Shown: positions 34,519 through 48,143 of the stretch, piece by piece | How the letters are laid out: every line of letters begins with the position of its first letter | Numbering within the stretch: the first letter of the stretch is position 1 | Assembly: GCA_030077755.1 (NCBI GenBank) | Contig: JAQJZZ010000010.1 | Coordinates: 1,302,001 to 1,366,000, forward strand | Length of the DNA stretch: 64,000 nucleotides | Reading direction: 5' to 3' | Source of the DNA: Filosporella fistucella | Lineage: Eukaryota; Ascomycota; Leotiomycetes; Helotiales | Notes under the pieces: model-generated | What the model saw: the letters and a program-made list of their open reading frames with translations, nothing else | Databases searched by the model: none | Told to the model about the DNA's origin: nothing | Program-made: the position numbers and the translations under genes

Positions 34519-37500
34519 GCTGCCTTGTTAAGGACAACAGTCGGATTGTAGTGTAGCATACCTCAAGCCGGGATCAACCTAAGATGCAAGTATCTAGATG
34601 TGTCGAGAGACACTTGTTGACGTTTCGCGTTTGGAAAGAGCGTTGAGCGTGCTCCTGACGGGTTGCTCTGAGGGGGGAAATGGGTGGTTGTGCTGAAAGA
34701 CGATGCCAAGCGGCGTCGGATTGGTGTGTCGAGAAGAATAGATGGCGGAGACAACAGCAACCGAATGCGTTCTCTGCCAGAAGATAGGATCGTCGAGAAG
34801 ACGATTGGGAATACAAGAAGAAGGGGTTTTGAAAGTGATGGAAGATGATGAGGTAGAGGTGGTTGTGTTCGTTCACAAAAGGGAGACAAGACGATCCGGG
34901 GGTTTGGGAGGATGGAGAGCGAATGGATAGGGCCGTCGTCGGCTGAGTTGAAATGAGGTGAGACAAAATTGCACCTCTTTTCCTCTCGCTGTGTCGCACC
35001 CCGTCCCTTTTTGGGGGGTTGCACACCACGCGGGCAAGTTGCTTTTCACCCGACCGAAATTAGATCTGGGCGTCGATTCTTATACACGAGGAGTGGAGAT
35101 GTTTCTCTTCGATAGATGGAGAAATTCAGCACGGATTCGGGAGCTGATTGAGGTGTGTGGTGTGTCGAGAAGAGGTGCGGATTGATGTTGACGGAGGTGC
35201 AGAGACACGAAGAAAGGAGACGTGATGTAAGTCTATGTAAGTCTCAGTTCCAGTTGCTATCGGCATCCAAGGACTACGCACAGTTACGGGGCATGGTATC
35301 TTCTTATTATTCTTCCTGTTCCTACTCATCAAGCCGGTGCAGACGGCATGTAGGGCGAAGTGGGTGCACTGGCGAGACTGGACAAACACTCCCTCTCCCT
35401 CACCTCACAGTCCTCCTGCTGAACTTGCACTGCACTTGGTCAGATCCGATGAGGAGCTAATGGAAATACGGGCAAAACGGTTACACTACTCTCTAGCATC
35501 TTCAGGCCAAGAATAAAGACGGTCCGCATTCCAAGTCTACTCTCAAATCCAGCACTTCGCTTGGTCCACATGGCTCCGTCTCCTCCCTCTAGGCCTTTTG
35601 CAGGACAAGTTTCGACACTTGGAGCAGCGAATTGTGGCACTATTTATTTTCAACATCCCAGATACGAATGATCTACTGCTGTCCGTCATCGACAGTCTCA
35701 GTCGTTTCGCCACGGCTTTTGCTTCTGTGCTGCATACGGCTCTGCAAGAATAGACATTGAAATTTATAGGCTCTGTCTCTCCCAATCATGAACAGCGTCA
35801 TTATCATTGGCTTCAAAATCCGTTGAAGGCGGGTGAACTGAGGCTGTGCTGCGCTTCAGCTCTTCGTGAAATCCGCAACGTTACTGTTTGCGCCTCCACA
35901 AAACCCTCACTTTGGCGTGTATCGGCAGAGACATACATCTGACCGTCAGTCCACCATATTATTCTTCTGGTGAAGAGGTTACTAGTACACAGGTCATGTG
36001 CAGGCTCAGGTGTCAAGATTACATCAGACTGGTACCGCGATACTTGAGTATTGGGCGAATGATGATTGATCATGCTCATGCACAACACTTTGTTTCTGCA
36101 ATTATCATTCCATGATCACTGATTATCCAGACACTCTGCATGAAATATACTAACCTGTACCTCCGTCCCCGGATGATGATGATGACTGTTTTTTAAACCC
36201 TTCACCAACCCGAACGAACATCTACAGTCGGTCACTGATCCTGGGCTTTTGTTCGAGGTATTCTTGGTCCTTCCCTCACCACTCACAGAACCATCATCCG
36301 CCTGCCAGTTCAAGAGACAGCTGATTGAAGCGCTGATAGCATAAATGTTGTCTGCTCTGATACAATACGAGACCGCAATGGCCCATTGGTGTCCCGTGGT
36401 GCCCACCATGGCATTATTTTCAATCCTTCTCCCTCAAGATGTCTCTCCATCATTTTAACAATTTCTTATCTGCTCAGGTAAGGTGCCTTAAAGTCCCTGG
36501 AATGGTAAAAGTACCGTGCCGCCTGGCACTACGGAGCAATAAAGCTGCACTCCTGAGCATCACTGCTCGTGACTCGCATTTGCAAAGCCTCTGCCTTGAA
36601 AAGAAACGCGGAGAGGCTTTCTGTCAAATCCCTCCCTGGCACGAGGGACCAACGCACAAACACTATCAAAGCACCCAATTCGTCAATTTGTCCCCAGGCT
36701 TCAACCCGGAAATTGCTCCCTGCATTTACGAGGGTCACACCTTGAAGGAACAAAACTTTCTTGTTTTTTGAACAGTATCCAAAGATGGGGAAAGGGGGTC
36801 GGCCTTTTGTCCCTAAAGATCAGCCAGAGGGAATGATGTAAATTATAAGAATCGAGAAATCGAATATTGCTTTGACGTCAGATTTGTACCCTATAATCCG
36901 ACTCACGTTGAACCTGGCAGATCCATCCGTCTCTTAGCATTTTGAACCCGGTAAAATCGAAAGTCTCCCATTCGGTCATCTCCACGTGACACAGGTTGTA
37001 GGCGGGGTAGGCAGGTATTGAACAATTTCATGGATATCCTAAAACGAACCACTAACCAAACGGATATCATATGGAAAACATTGGGATGAAGAAGTAGGTG
37101 TATGTTCTGTGATAAATGGACTCTTTTTGTAAGGTGCGATTGTGAAAATAGTTTTGCTTCCTGTAACGTTGATGCTAGTTCTCAAGAACCCTCCTGCTAC
37201 TCTTGAGACAACACAACGTCCGATATGGTGCCGCTGCCATCGGAAGTAGAAGCTGTACTAATGGGTTTTTAAAGCGGATGATAGAGCTAATCTGTAATAA
37301 TGAGAGCCTACTGCCTACTTTACTGCGTCCTAGCAATCTCTGGATCAAGTTCGGCTCTTTTAATATTAGTACAAGTTGTACAAAAACTTTTTGGGCTAAG
37401 CTTTCTACACTTTTGATTATTCTAATCACTATCTATGCAGATAAGAAGGTTCATATTACTTCAGTACTAGCTAGTTTGAACTATCTATATACTAGACGTA

Positions 37501-38991
37501 TTGTTATGTTTCCTCGTCTACACGGAATATCAAGTTTCTCGTGGACAAATGATAAAACCCATTGAAACTCTCTTTCCTAGACAATCCGATGTTATAAGAT
37601 AAATATTCATCACTCAAATCCTTTAGCATATTAACTACCATCAGATAAGACAGTAAGAGCTTCGTTTTGTAAATTGTGTACGGAAATATATTTTTATTTC
37701 TCATTTCCAAGCCCAAGATAAGATGCGAGACAACTTCAATGTCTGACTCTGTTATCAATCAAGGCCCGACTATGCTTTAAGACATGACGATAGGTCGATA
37801 TGAATGAACAATATCCAAGGGCCAACAGACAACGAATAAAACGTAGATTGATAAACGAGATTTCTGGTCCATAGTATGATGGCATTGAGACATCATTGCA
37901 TCAACGCCTAAATTCCAAATGTCTTGGAAGTACCCGGAGCTTATATTGCCCTTGGATTTAATCAGACAACCCGTTGCTCTTGAAGTCCTAGAGATGTTCT
38001 AAACTTGACGTGACTTGCAACGGAGCCGTGAGGAGTTCACCTTATTAAGCAGGAAGAGAGCTTCATCTCTCGAACGATTGGCAACAAACCGCTCAAGTGT
38101 ATTCACTGGTCACTTTGCCGAAACATTTGCAATCTTGAATTTGAAGCAATTTGCAAATGAGCTTCTTTTGCGGCGAGAGAAAATAGGAGGAAGTTAGCCG
38201 TGAATCGTCCAGGAGGTTTGTTATAAGTCTCTTTCAAGATGGTATGTTGACTTATTGAGGGAAGAAGTAGTTGCCTGGAAGATTGAGGGTGAATGTCTTC
38301 GAGCTCGGTTTTAACGCGATGTGCAACTACAATGTATATATGCAAACTAGACAGAGGTGGTTGAGCTACGCCGCCAAATTTGCTTGACGGCGAAAGGAGA
38401 TTCATATTTGTATTCCAGTGGGTCGAAAAAAAACAATGCTGGGAGAAAGAGACAACAAGGCGTTGGAGGGCTGAGTCAGGGGTGAGGTGAGCGTATACAT
38501 AGTGCGTCGAATCTCTAGTTATCCCGTCCCATTGAGAAGCACTTGCATTCCTCTTTTCACCGTCTCACAGCAACTTTCGCTCAATCAACGCATCTGAATA
38601 TTGTCGTCAAAAACATTTCATTCCGGTGTTACTATACAAAGTCCGGAATTCGAATTAACCAGATTTGTCCAATTGTCTATTTACAAAGTTCCCTTTTGAG
38701 AAAAAAAAGTGCTCCCAACCTGCTCCATCCATCTATTACAAGAAAAGACATTAGACAGAGTAGTTGGCTGCTCTGCGATTCGATACCGGGGTGTCATGCG
38801 TATACGCAGCCAGCTCGTAGACACATGAGATGCTATATGCTGTTACTTTGATTGGTTCATCTGGGGTGGCCCAATGAACAGTGATCAATGTCGTGTCAAA
38901 ATCAAAATGCACGCTCAAATGCCTTGAAGTGGTAGCCCATGCTGGGAAAAGACCACGAGAAACTAACAGATATTACTGTTGGACATGAAAT
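34519..38991. other. 4.5-kb gene-poor stretch
   Basis: No supported gene. Frames on both strands are short and overlap. The left part is the upstream region of the membrane protein. An AT-rich patch (listed) occupies roughly 37.24-37.78 kb. Confidence 0.4.
37240..37780. repeat. AT- and TA-rich patch, possible decayed repeat
   Basis: Base composition changes abruptly to AT-rich with many TA/CTAG words (for example around 37340-37510), unlike the flanks. This resembles DNA mutated by RIP, but no element ends, target duplications or transposase motifs are visible. Confidence 0.3.
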
Positions 38992-41317
38992 CTATTCTGA
39001 TCGCATGCCCCATTGTGGCTTTAACGTTGCTGCCATATCATCTTTGGTGAATACAGCGCTCTTAGGGATGGCGCTCACACGATAAGCTCCATTTCGAATA
39101 GCTCCGAGCTGAACGGTGGAGATGCCACTTCGGTTGCTTCGAATACTGCCAGCGTCGCTCATGCTGTCTGGATCTCTGAATTTCTTAGGCGGTGCAAAGT
39201 CAAGAGATGTGAACGTGCCAGATTTTCTGAGCATGTGTCTAAAATTCTATTAGCTACTGCTTGAATGTCATAAAGTTTCCAAACTTACGGGCTGGGCATA
39301 GGGGCTAAGTCGTCAAACGCGCTAACAGTTGGTGCAAATGCAGGAACTGCTGGGGAGTATGGGCGTCTCTCTCCGAATGGGCTCTCAGACCTCCCAGCAA
39401 CACGATCTCTGTAAGTTTGCGGTGGAGCAAACTCAATGGACCCCATCAAGGCAAAGGAGTCATCTCTCAGCTTAGATGGGGTGGGAAGACTCATCAGCGC
39501 CTGAGGAGGAGGAATAGGCTTTCTGGGGGCAGGTGGACCCATTCGACCAGAAGCCGATGAGTAGGCTCGTGGTCCAGGGTGAGGTCCACGCATACCACCA
39601 GTACTCATTGCTCCCATTGAACCTTGTCTTCCGCGTGGTGGTCCTTGGAATCTAGGTCCGCGAGGAGGTGGTGTCATCGCACGACGACTCACGGGCTCTG
39701 CATAGGGCATAACAAATGCATTGGTCTCCGGATCAAAATATGCTGCATCTCCAAGGTAGTTCTCGTCGTAATCCTCGTAATATTGACCTTGTGGAGCTGG
39801 CTTAGAATCATCAAAGTATTCTTTGTAAAATGATCGGATCCTGTTTGCTCTGATTTCCGGATCATCAGACTCTGTAACTGCATCAGGAGGTAGAGGTCGG
39901 AATCCCATAGACAATCTCTTCGGATCAAATCCAGGAGCGCCCAATCCAGCTTGCGCAAACTGCTCGGGAGGAACATCCATCGAGTAACGTTGGCCTCGCA
40001 TCCGCTCAGCCTCACGGCCAGGAGATGGGGGAGTCACCTTGAATCCATCACCATATTCTTGCTGATCTTCAACGAATTGAGGTGGTGCGTGAGAATCCTT
40101 ACGGGGAGGACGTGGGTTGGTTGGCAATGTGTTTAGAGGTGTGGGGGGTCCTCTTCTGTTGGGGGTTGGCAAGGCTCGTTCAGGTGGAGGCGTAGGTTCG
40201 TGGGTATTAATCATTGCCGCCAGGTAGTCATTGCTTTGTCTGAAGTTGTTGGCTGGAGGAGGTTGACTAGCAATTGGTTGGATTACAGTCTCGGTTGTAG
40301 GTGGGGATGCTGGGCTTAGAGCAGGACGAGGGCTCATTGGAAGGCCCTTTTTCTGATCTGGAATGTGGACCTGGGCAGGCTCAACAGGATACGGTGGTGG
40401 AACTGACTCGACAGGGCTGACAGATGTATTGCTTTGTGACAGAGAAGCCTTGCGAGGTGGTGGAACATATGCAGAAGGAGGACTGCTTCGAGCCATGCCG
40501 CTAGCATTTGATAGCAAGTCAGCTGAACTCATGTCATGCAATCTTGACGGAGCCTTGCTGGAGCCGGTGTAAATGGACGAGCCTTGCTTCGACTGTGACC
40601 GGACTGATGCGCCATCTCCAGGGTAGTATTGGGTGACGGGTCGATATGGATCCTCTTGGTTATGGATGTTCCTCGAAAGCGAATGGAGGGACTCCCGAGA
40701 GTTCTGCAGCTCTGGTGGAAGAAGGTAAGGACTGCCCATAGCCATGTCCATCGACACCTGACGTCTACTCATGCCTGGCTTCTCTCCTCCGTAACCCATC
40801 TCGGGATTTCCATTAGCAGGACCTCTCTTGGGTCGTCCTGTTTGTGGCACATCTCCCAAACCGAAGTCCATCGACGCATGTCGGTCATTGGCATCTTCCT
40901 CCCTCTGCTTTCTGACATGTCTACGTTGAAGAATAATGAAGAGAATAGCTGCTCCAATAACAGGAATACTACCAGTCTAGTCAGAATTGCATGCTCAAAG
41001 TTTGCTCACAGTACTCACGCAACACCGAGAACAATTGGTAATGTGAAGGTCGACGAGCTGACTGGTTTCTCGCAGGCATTTGCGCCACAGTTACTTGTAG
41101 AATCGGACGAGGATGAGGACGATGTGGAATCGGCTCGTGGCTCCACTACGCGATTGGGGACGGCGATGTTCATTATGGACTCCATTCTGCCAATTACTCC
41201 TGTATCTGGAATTCGAGGCCCCAATCTAACAATATTTCCATTGTGATTGTTGTCCATTATGACAAAGGACAGCCAGCCCGTGGCGGCTGTTGGGAGTCGG
41301 ACAAGCGGTGCGTTCAC
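38992..41317 (-). CDS. conserved-looking proline-rich single-pass membrane protein
   Basis: Minus-strand exons 41317-41019, 40968-39289 and 39238-38992 give 741 residues. A short N-terminal ectodomain with two Cys (NCGANACEKP) leads to one membrane helix built across the first splice (STFTLPIVLGVAIPVIGAAI...). A basic stop-transfer (QRRHVRKQREED) follows, then a long Pro/Ser-rich cytoplasmic tail. Conserved-looking islands in the tail are HASMDFGLGD, RIRSFYKEYFDDSKP, AYFDPETNAFVMPY and, in the last exon, FAPPKKFRDPDSMSDAGSIRSNRSG. I recall proteins with these islands in other filamentous ascomycetes, without a known function. The start could instead be the Met at 41257 (MDNNHNGN). Both introns keep the frame. 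Confidence 0.78.
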
Positions 41318-41760
41318 TGGCCGCGGTCGAGAAATGCAGTTCGTGGACGGAAGATGTGGAGGAAGGTGCGACTGGTTTCAAGATGGGGTTCGTAATGAAA
41401 ATAGATGCAATCGTGGATCGTGTTGATGAATTGTTGTTTCGTGAATCTGCGTCGGCAATATGATCACAATATTATTGAAACGATCCAAACGGCAGGTTAG
41501 AAGGCAGGCAAGCAAGTAAATGCAGATTGCAGACAGGCGACAATATCGGTGAATCTCGAAGGAGTGACTAGAGTTGAAGATGTTGTGTAAAGAGCGAAAG
41601 GGTATTGGAAACCAAAGGAATGGCAGGCCCGCTGGCAGGCACTTGGAGATGTCGAATTGTCGCGGCGGTGGTGAGGTGAGGTGAGGTTGAAGGAGTGTGA
41701 AGAGTCGAGACGAAGCTGAAGAAAGGAAAGAAGAACGGTTCAGGATCAGAATCAGGAACA

Positions 41761-41790
41761 GGAACTGGAACTGGAACTGGAACTGGAACT
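41761..41790. repeat. (GGAACT)5 hexanucleotide repeat
   Basis: Five perfect units, visible directly, in the upstream region of the minus-strand membrane protein. Confidence 0.9.
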
Positions 41791-42122
41791 GGACCAGCGA
41801 GACCAGTAAAGGCACGACAGCACCAGTGAGCGCTCGACAGGCGGAAGGCTTCTATGGGCTGGTGGACTAAATTACTACTAGGTAGGCTCGGTAGCGACCT
41901 GCGGATTGGACAGACGACGTGGTGTGTTCCTGGCTGCTTCCTGGCTGGGGCTAATCTGGCTGGCTGGGCTTGAGTGCTGTGGATGCAGGTGGATGTTGTG
42001 GGTGCTTGAAGGCGGTCTAACTATTGTGGGCAAGGCCCCTACTCGCTCGGTTGAATATTCAGGGGACGAAACAGTGGATTGGATTGATTAATTATGAACA
42101 GACAAGCATCACAATCCAGAAT

Positions 42123-42164
42123 ACTCAGACTCAGACTCGGACTCGGACTCGAACTCGAACTCGA
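42123..42164. repeat. seven-unit ACTCRR hexamer repeat
   Basis: Units change stepwise: two ACTCAG, two ACTCGG and three ACTCGA. Non-coding. Confidence 0.9.
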
Positions 42165-43330
42165 ACATACTGGCGAGATGAGATGGAAGCTGTCAGTGGC
42201 AGTCAGGATTTGCTTTTGTCTTTTGATCATGTCGCACCGTCGAGTGAGGGCTGAAGAAAGATAGCATGCACCACCGTTGAAACCGCATCACGGCGTTCTT
42301 CACTGGATTTTGTGCAGCAGCAGCTGTACTCTACAGTACACCATATGTATGATATTATTAGTCTCAGAGACACAGACAAAGCACAAGTCGTCACGTTCAC
42401 CTGTTGTCAGCAACGCCCTCTTTCTAATCTTAGCTTCCGGGATGCCTGTGTTGCACTTGTCCTCCCGCTTTATTATTCCCTCCTGGGAAGGGCTTTCTCT
42501 TCTCTCCTCTCCTCCTGTTTCTTCATTTCAAATTTCATTATTTGACAGATGAGATGACAGGAGACAGGCCAGACGAACAGGCACAGGCATACTAGTAGGC
42601 AGACGCACAGGAATGAGTGGGCCCGGCTAGACTCGGAAGGGAATTTCTCACAGATCCGCTTGTCTTTTTCGGTACTAGTCAGGTACAACTTCAAGGACAA
42701 AGTTCAGGGGAGCCCCATCAATCCTCATCAAAGTCTCAAAGATGTCTTCGGGGTCTGCTGTCGTTTTGGTTGCCTTCCGATGCAGCACAATCACAACTTT
42801 GTGAGCAAACTTTATATACATTTATGAATGACATAACGATACACATCTATCTACACACAGTAGACCTGCACAATCATTCCATGACTGAGATTCAATATGA
42901 ACACCATCGCATGAAGTGCCGGAGATCATCAAATCCAAAAATGTTGACTCTCATTCTGAGTCGCGTCCAAGTCCTGTCTCTGATGTTGCGCTTCTGCCTT
43001 CTGAGAGTTCTCCTTACAGAAAATAACTGAAAGACAACAGACTCAATCGAGCCTCGAGCAGATACCTACCTACCTATTGTAGGACCAAGTAATAATAGCC
43101 TTCACTTTTTCAACTGCAAGTCAGCAATTCAACCAGTCAATTTAATTCAATCCAATTCAAACCAATTCAATTCAACTCAACTCAATCCGATCGAATCCAA
43201 CTCAACACTGCCACATCTAGAACCACACTTCTCACTTCGGTGCCCCGTTGTTCTGATTGGCGCCATTTCTGGGATTAAGATTGGCGCTGATGGATCATCA
43301 CACCTCAACTGTGCAATCGGGCTGCTGCAA

Positions 43331-43379
43331 ATATTGGGTATATTGAATTCCCGATATTGGGTGTATTCTGAATTTGCCG
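43331..43379. repeat. imperfect tandem duplication of about 23 bp
   Basis: ATATTGGGTATATTGAATTC and its neighbour ATATTGGGTGTATTCTGAAT lie side by side, about 380 bp before the helicase start. It may be a duplicated promoter element. Confidence 0.6.
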
Positions 43380-43755
43380 CTTATTACCCTAGATTATTCG
43401 TCATGAGGACGACGACGGCCCGTTGATAGAAGAAAAATGGTCCTCAGATTGCCGTTTGGAAAAAAAAAAGTGGATGGCGAGATGAGGGGGATTGTGTGTT
43501 TTGCACCGCCCAGTTCTTTTGGCCCAAGTTGAGTGCCTTAAAGTGTTTCATAGCCTAAGGCGAAAATATGGGTAATGCAAGAATGGAATGGCCGAGCCGA
43601 ATTGCTGACCCGATCCGCCGATTTATTTTTGACCCAATACCACAAAAGATCATCGTTTAGCCTCCTACCCGTGACTCTCATAGAATATCGAAAAGGGGTG
43701 AGAGAAGACGTCTGGAAGCCGAAATTGGCATATCAAGGATGTGATAACAATCACA

Positions 43756-45880
43756 ATGGCAGAATTCGACCTTTCTGCCACTTTTATCCCCTCCTTGCAC
43801 AAACCTGCCTCGTTATTGCCTATTGCAAAGCACAGGCAGAGTTTGCTTTACTTGGTTGAGACATATCCGGTAGTTACTATAATCGGTCAAACGGGGTGTG
43901 GGAAATCAACTCAGATCCCTCAATATCTTGAACAAGCAGGATGGTGCTCCGAGGGGAAAGTCGTCGCGGTGACACAGGTACCATCGCAGTGCCATCAATG
44001 CTTAGCTCAAGACTAACAAGTCACAGCCTCGTCGAATTGCCGCAACTACAGTCGCCATCCGTGTCGCTGAAGAGGTTGGTTGTGAAATTGGAAAGGAAGT
44101 TGGATACTCTATCCGATTTGAGGATGTCTCTTCATCATCAACAAAAATCAAGTTCTTGACTGATGGCTTACTACTCAGAGAAGCTTTGGTGGACCCTTTA
44201 CTTTCGCGGTACTCCGTTATCATGGTTGATGAAGCCCATGAGAGGTCTTTAAGCACTGACGTTCTTCTTGGCGTTTTGAAGAAGATTATGAAGCGTCGGC
44301 CAGAATTAAGAATTATCATCAGCAGTGCGACGCTTCAGGCTGAAAATTTCCTGAAGTTCTTTATAGGGGACGAAGACATTCGGCCTGCACAAGTTGCTGT
44401 CACTTTGGATGATCTTATTGCCCAGGCTGGCTCCAAATCCGAAGAGGGCCAAATTGGTGGAAAGGTTGGCCGAATATTAAGTTTGGAGGGAAGAACGTAC
44501 CCAGTAGACGTCCTATACCTGGAGAGCCCGGCCGAGGATTATGTCGAGAAAGCTGTGCAGACAGTCTTTGAAATCCATACAAAAGAGCCAGATGGAGATA
44601 TACTGGTCTTTCTCACCGGAAGAGAAGAGATCGACACCGCAGTGCAAGCAATCTCAGAGAGAGCCGCTGGTCTCCATCCTCGTGCACAACAAATTATGGC
44701 TCTTCCACTATATGCTGGTCTCTCTACCGAACAGCAAATGTATGTGTTTGAAGAAGCACCAGAGAATACCAGAAAGGTCATATTTGCCACGAATATTGCA
44801 GAAGCGTCTGTGACTATCGATGGAATCGTATACGTGGTAGACACTGGCTTCGTTAAACTACGTGCCTACAATCCATTAACAGGTATCGAAACCTTGACAG
44901 CCACTGCGGTATCAAAAGCCTCCGCCACCCAAAGAGCTGGTCGTGCAGGGCGAACAAAGCCGGGAAAATGTTTCCGGTTGTATACAGAATCGTGTTTTCA
45001 AGCATTAGAGGAAGCCACTGTCCCGGAAATTCAAAGATCAAACTTGGCTCCGGTGATCCTTCAACTGAAAGCCTTGGGAATAGACAACATAGTTCGATTT
45101 GATTTCATCACAGCCCCACCAGCCGAATTGGTAACCCGAGCTTTGGAACTTCTCTATTCCCTAGGGGCTCTCGATGATTATGCGAAACTTACCAGACCCC
45201 TGGGAATCAGAATGGCAGAATTAGCAGTAGAGCCCATGATGGCCAAGACCCTTCTGTCAGCGACATCGTTCGGCTGTTTGAGTGAGATCTTGACTATCGC
45301 TGCAATGACAAGCGCAGGAGGCAATATCTGGTTCCACCATGATGGAGAGAAGAAAAGAATGGAGACGGCACGTCGGAAGTTTGCGGTAGAGGAAGGCGAC
45401 CACATTACTCTTCTGAACGTCTACCAAGCATTTGTCACGAAAGGTCGGAAAGAGGCAAAGTTTTGTCATGATAATTATATCAACTTTAAGGCTATGACCA
45501 GAGCGGTGAGCATTCGAGCACAGCTGAAGAGGTATCTCGAAAGATTCGGAATCAATGTTGATGAAACACTTTCGTCGAATGCCAATAAACAGCCTTTGAA
45601 GGTCGGTGGCCCTGACAAGGGAGAGCAAATTCGTCGATGTCTAACGGCAGGCTTCTTTGCTCATGCGGCTAAGATGCAACCGGATGGATCATTCAGGAAT
45701 GTTGCAGGAGGCACGGTTCTGCATGCTCATCCTAGCTCGCTGATGTTTAATCGGAAGGCAGATTGGGTTATCTTTCACGAGGTGATGGAGAGTGGCAATA
45801 AGACTTTCATCAGAGATGTCACCAAGATTGAAAAGAATTGGCTAGTGGAGTATGCGCCAAATTTCTACAAAATACGATAG
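43756..45880 (+). CDS. DEAH-box RNA helicase, DHX35-type
   Basis: Exons 43756-43977 and 44027-45880 encode 691 residues. All core motifs are present: Walker A GQTGCGKST (44-52), the TQPRR motif formed across the splice, DEAH (142-145), SAT (174-176) and QRAGRAGR (376-383). Winged-helix, ratchet and OB-fold (HA2) regions run to the C-terminus. The short N-terminus (LPIAKHRQSLLYLVETY) and overall length match human DHX35 better than Prp2, Prp22, Prp16 or Prp43, which have long extensions. DHX35 is linked to the spliceosomal C complex; fungal orthologues are little studied and absent from baker's yeast. A short in-frame upstream extension (MITIT) exists, but MAEFD fits better. Confidence 0.9.
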
Positions 45881-46337
45881 CCTGCAGTATAATGAAAACT
45901 GATAATTGACACATGATTGGGCCTGAGCTTATATACAACGCTCACATTACGAGCCCAATATCGCAAATTTGTGCGATCATGCTAGGCACTTTTCAAGCTT
46001 GAACATTTCAAAGTCTCTATGCTCAATCAAGAACTATCAAATGTCGATATATTCAGGAACTTTGAGGGATGATATAGTACTTGGTGTGACGATATATCAC
46101 ATATACCCAGATACAATCTGTATTATTTGAGTACTATTTGGAACTTCTAAAGTGTCGAAAACACCTATAATGAGAACATCCCTACTAATTGTCCTGACCG
46201 AGTTAACTAAAGCTACTAGGTTCGTTAGTTATCCTTAGCGGCTGTTAAGTGCTTCATACACGTTTTCTCGGCTGCTGGTACTGTGAAAGTCCATCTATTT
46301 ATATGTAATATACCTACAACGCCCAAGACATGTCTCT
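45881..46337. other. intergenic between convergent genes
   Basis: No supported gene; AT-rich, holding the 3' UTRs of the helicase and the esterase. Confidence 0.4.
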
Positions 46338-48143
46338 CTAAAACTCAAAGAGCTCAGTCCTCTTCCACCAAAATCCACACTCCTCTTTCGCATATCCATC
46401 ATCCTTCAGTTGCACCACAACTCCTTTGTTCTTTCCTCCGGCCACTTCATCATTTCCCTCTCCAAACACTAACATCCTCCCCTCTTCCTTGTTATAAGCC
46501 GGCCATTTCCTCCGCTCCGGATATCGTCCCCCGATTTTGTTAGGATCACCACTTGTGATGAAGCTTGTCCAGTAGGCATGCATCGTTCCAGAGATCTCAT
46601 TCACCGTGTCAGATACCTTCCTTAATGCCGGGTTATACGATACGAAAGGAGAATGATTCCCATGGTCTGCTCGGCCTTTTACACTGCTGCTGGCAGCAAA
46701 TTGATAGAGGTAAACAGGAGCAGGACCATCAGAAGCATAATTTGCTGTTTGGCGTACCGGTGCTATGTAAGCGAATTGGCCATAAGCTTGCTCCAGTCTG
46801 CTGAACTGTTTCCCGAGCCCCGGCCGAGTCTCTTTATATATGGATTGTGGGTCCTTGACTGGATCTGGATATAATTCGTTCAGCTCCCGAAGGTCGGAGT
46901 CCCATAGACCAGGGAGAAGCGTATGGAAAAAATCCGTGAATTGTGCACCTGTGTCTGCGTTGGCAGGGACAAACATAGCCCCCTCGTTCGTGTTAAATCC
47001 TGTGAGAATAGGTACTTTGTGCCATTTCCCAGATTTCCAGGCATCGATAGGACGGGTTGAAATGAATCCTTTCTTGCCATCAATGACCGGTTGAAATGGC
47101 CACCTCACGGACGGATTGTATTTATTGTATATTGCTTCTGAGGCCGCCTTGATCTGAGAGGTTGTAAATTGACGAAGTGTACTGACTATCTCTTTCTCAG
47201 ACACGTCATCAACTCCGAGATGAGCCAGGAAGTCAAGAAATTGCTTCTCATGAATAGGGTTTGAATAAGTATAAACGGCTCTGGCAGTTGCAGCACCTGA
47301 TTCGATTATTACTTTGTTGAAAAGCGGCGGCTTATCGACCTCGTAGAATAAGTGATGTCCAATCTCCAAATGTTAGCCTTATTCAAAACCTATTGTTCAT
47401 AGACCTACCGAGTGAGCCCCGGCACTGCTTCCCATGAGCGTAACATCATCTGGGTCTCCTCCGAATTCTGCGATATTTTTCTGAACCCATTCAAGTAACA
47501 GTCGCTGGTCCTTCAACCCAACGTTCAAAAGTCCTTCCCTGGCCATCGTCTTAGATGGTAGAAATCCAAAAGCTCCTACACGATAGTTGAAGCTAATGGC
47601 CAACATCGGTTCTGCCGACCACGCAACCAAGTGCGAGATCTGCTTTCCGCTATCCCCAGGTCCGAAATTAAAAGCTCCTCCGTGTATGTGAACCAAAACT
47701 GGTAGCTTCTGGCCGGGATCGCGGATCTTCCATCTGTACAAATTGAGATTCAGACAGTCTTCACTCTGTGGTGCTTGATCACGAGGACCGGCTGGGCATC
47801 GATATCCAAGATGGGAAGCATCAAACTCTTCTCCCGATGCATTAACTGGCAGCGGAGGTTTAAATCGTCCCTGTCCACTTGTTGAAAGTCCATACGGAAT
47901 ACCCAAGAATTGTTCTAGGACCTGAGGATAACCATCTTCTACCTCCACTCCAATGATTTTCCCCTGCCGGAGGGTGACAGCTGGCCTAGATCCTGATTTG
48001 CTTGTGGGCCTATGCATATTTTCAAGATCATCTCTTTTCAGAATCATGTTGAAGAGCCAAAGTCCGATTATACCGGCTGTGATGATTGAGATGACTGCCC
48101 CCTTCCATTTTGTCCGTCGTCGAAGATTCCCCATGGACGACAT
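46338..48143 (-). CDS. type-B carboxylesterase with N-terminal membrane anchor
   Basis: Minus-strand exons 48143-47409 and 47363-46338 encode 586 residues. After a basic start there is one hydrophobic helix (AVISIITAGIIGLWLFNMI, about 16-34), so the protein is probably a type II membrane protein or has an uncleaved anchor. The alpha/beta-hydrolase domain shows EDCLNLN, the oxyanion block HGGAF, and the nucleophile elbow GSSAG with Ser240. The other triad members appear to be Glu372 (NTNEGAMF) and His479 (DHGNH). The intron falls five residues after the nucleophile. Such enzymes hydrolyse carboxylic esters; the substrate cannot be told from sequence. No secondary-metabolite genes surround it. 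Confidence 0.9.

Larger units (their letters stand above)
41318..43755. other. 2.4-kb divergent intergenic region
   Basis: Lies between the membrane protein and the helicase. No supported gene. It contains two hexamer repeats, a 23-bp imperfect duplication and an AATTCA/ACTCA-rich low-complexity tract at about 43120-43205. Confidence 0.45.

Noticed and set aside
33989..34531. 180-residue Val/Asp-rich plus-strand frame
   Set aside because: Antisense shadow of the Ser/Thr-rich membrane protein.
37203..37565. 120-residue plus-strand frame in the AT-rich patch
   Set aside because: Composition follows the AT bias, with no transposase or reverse-transcriptase motif.
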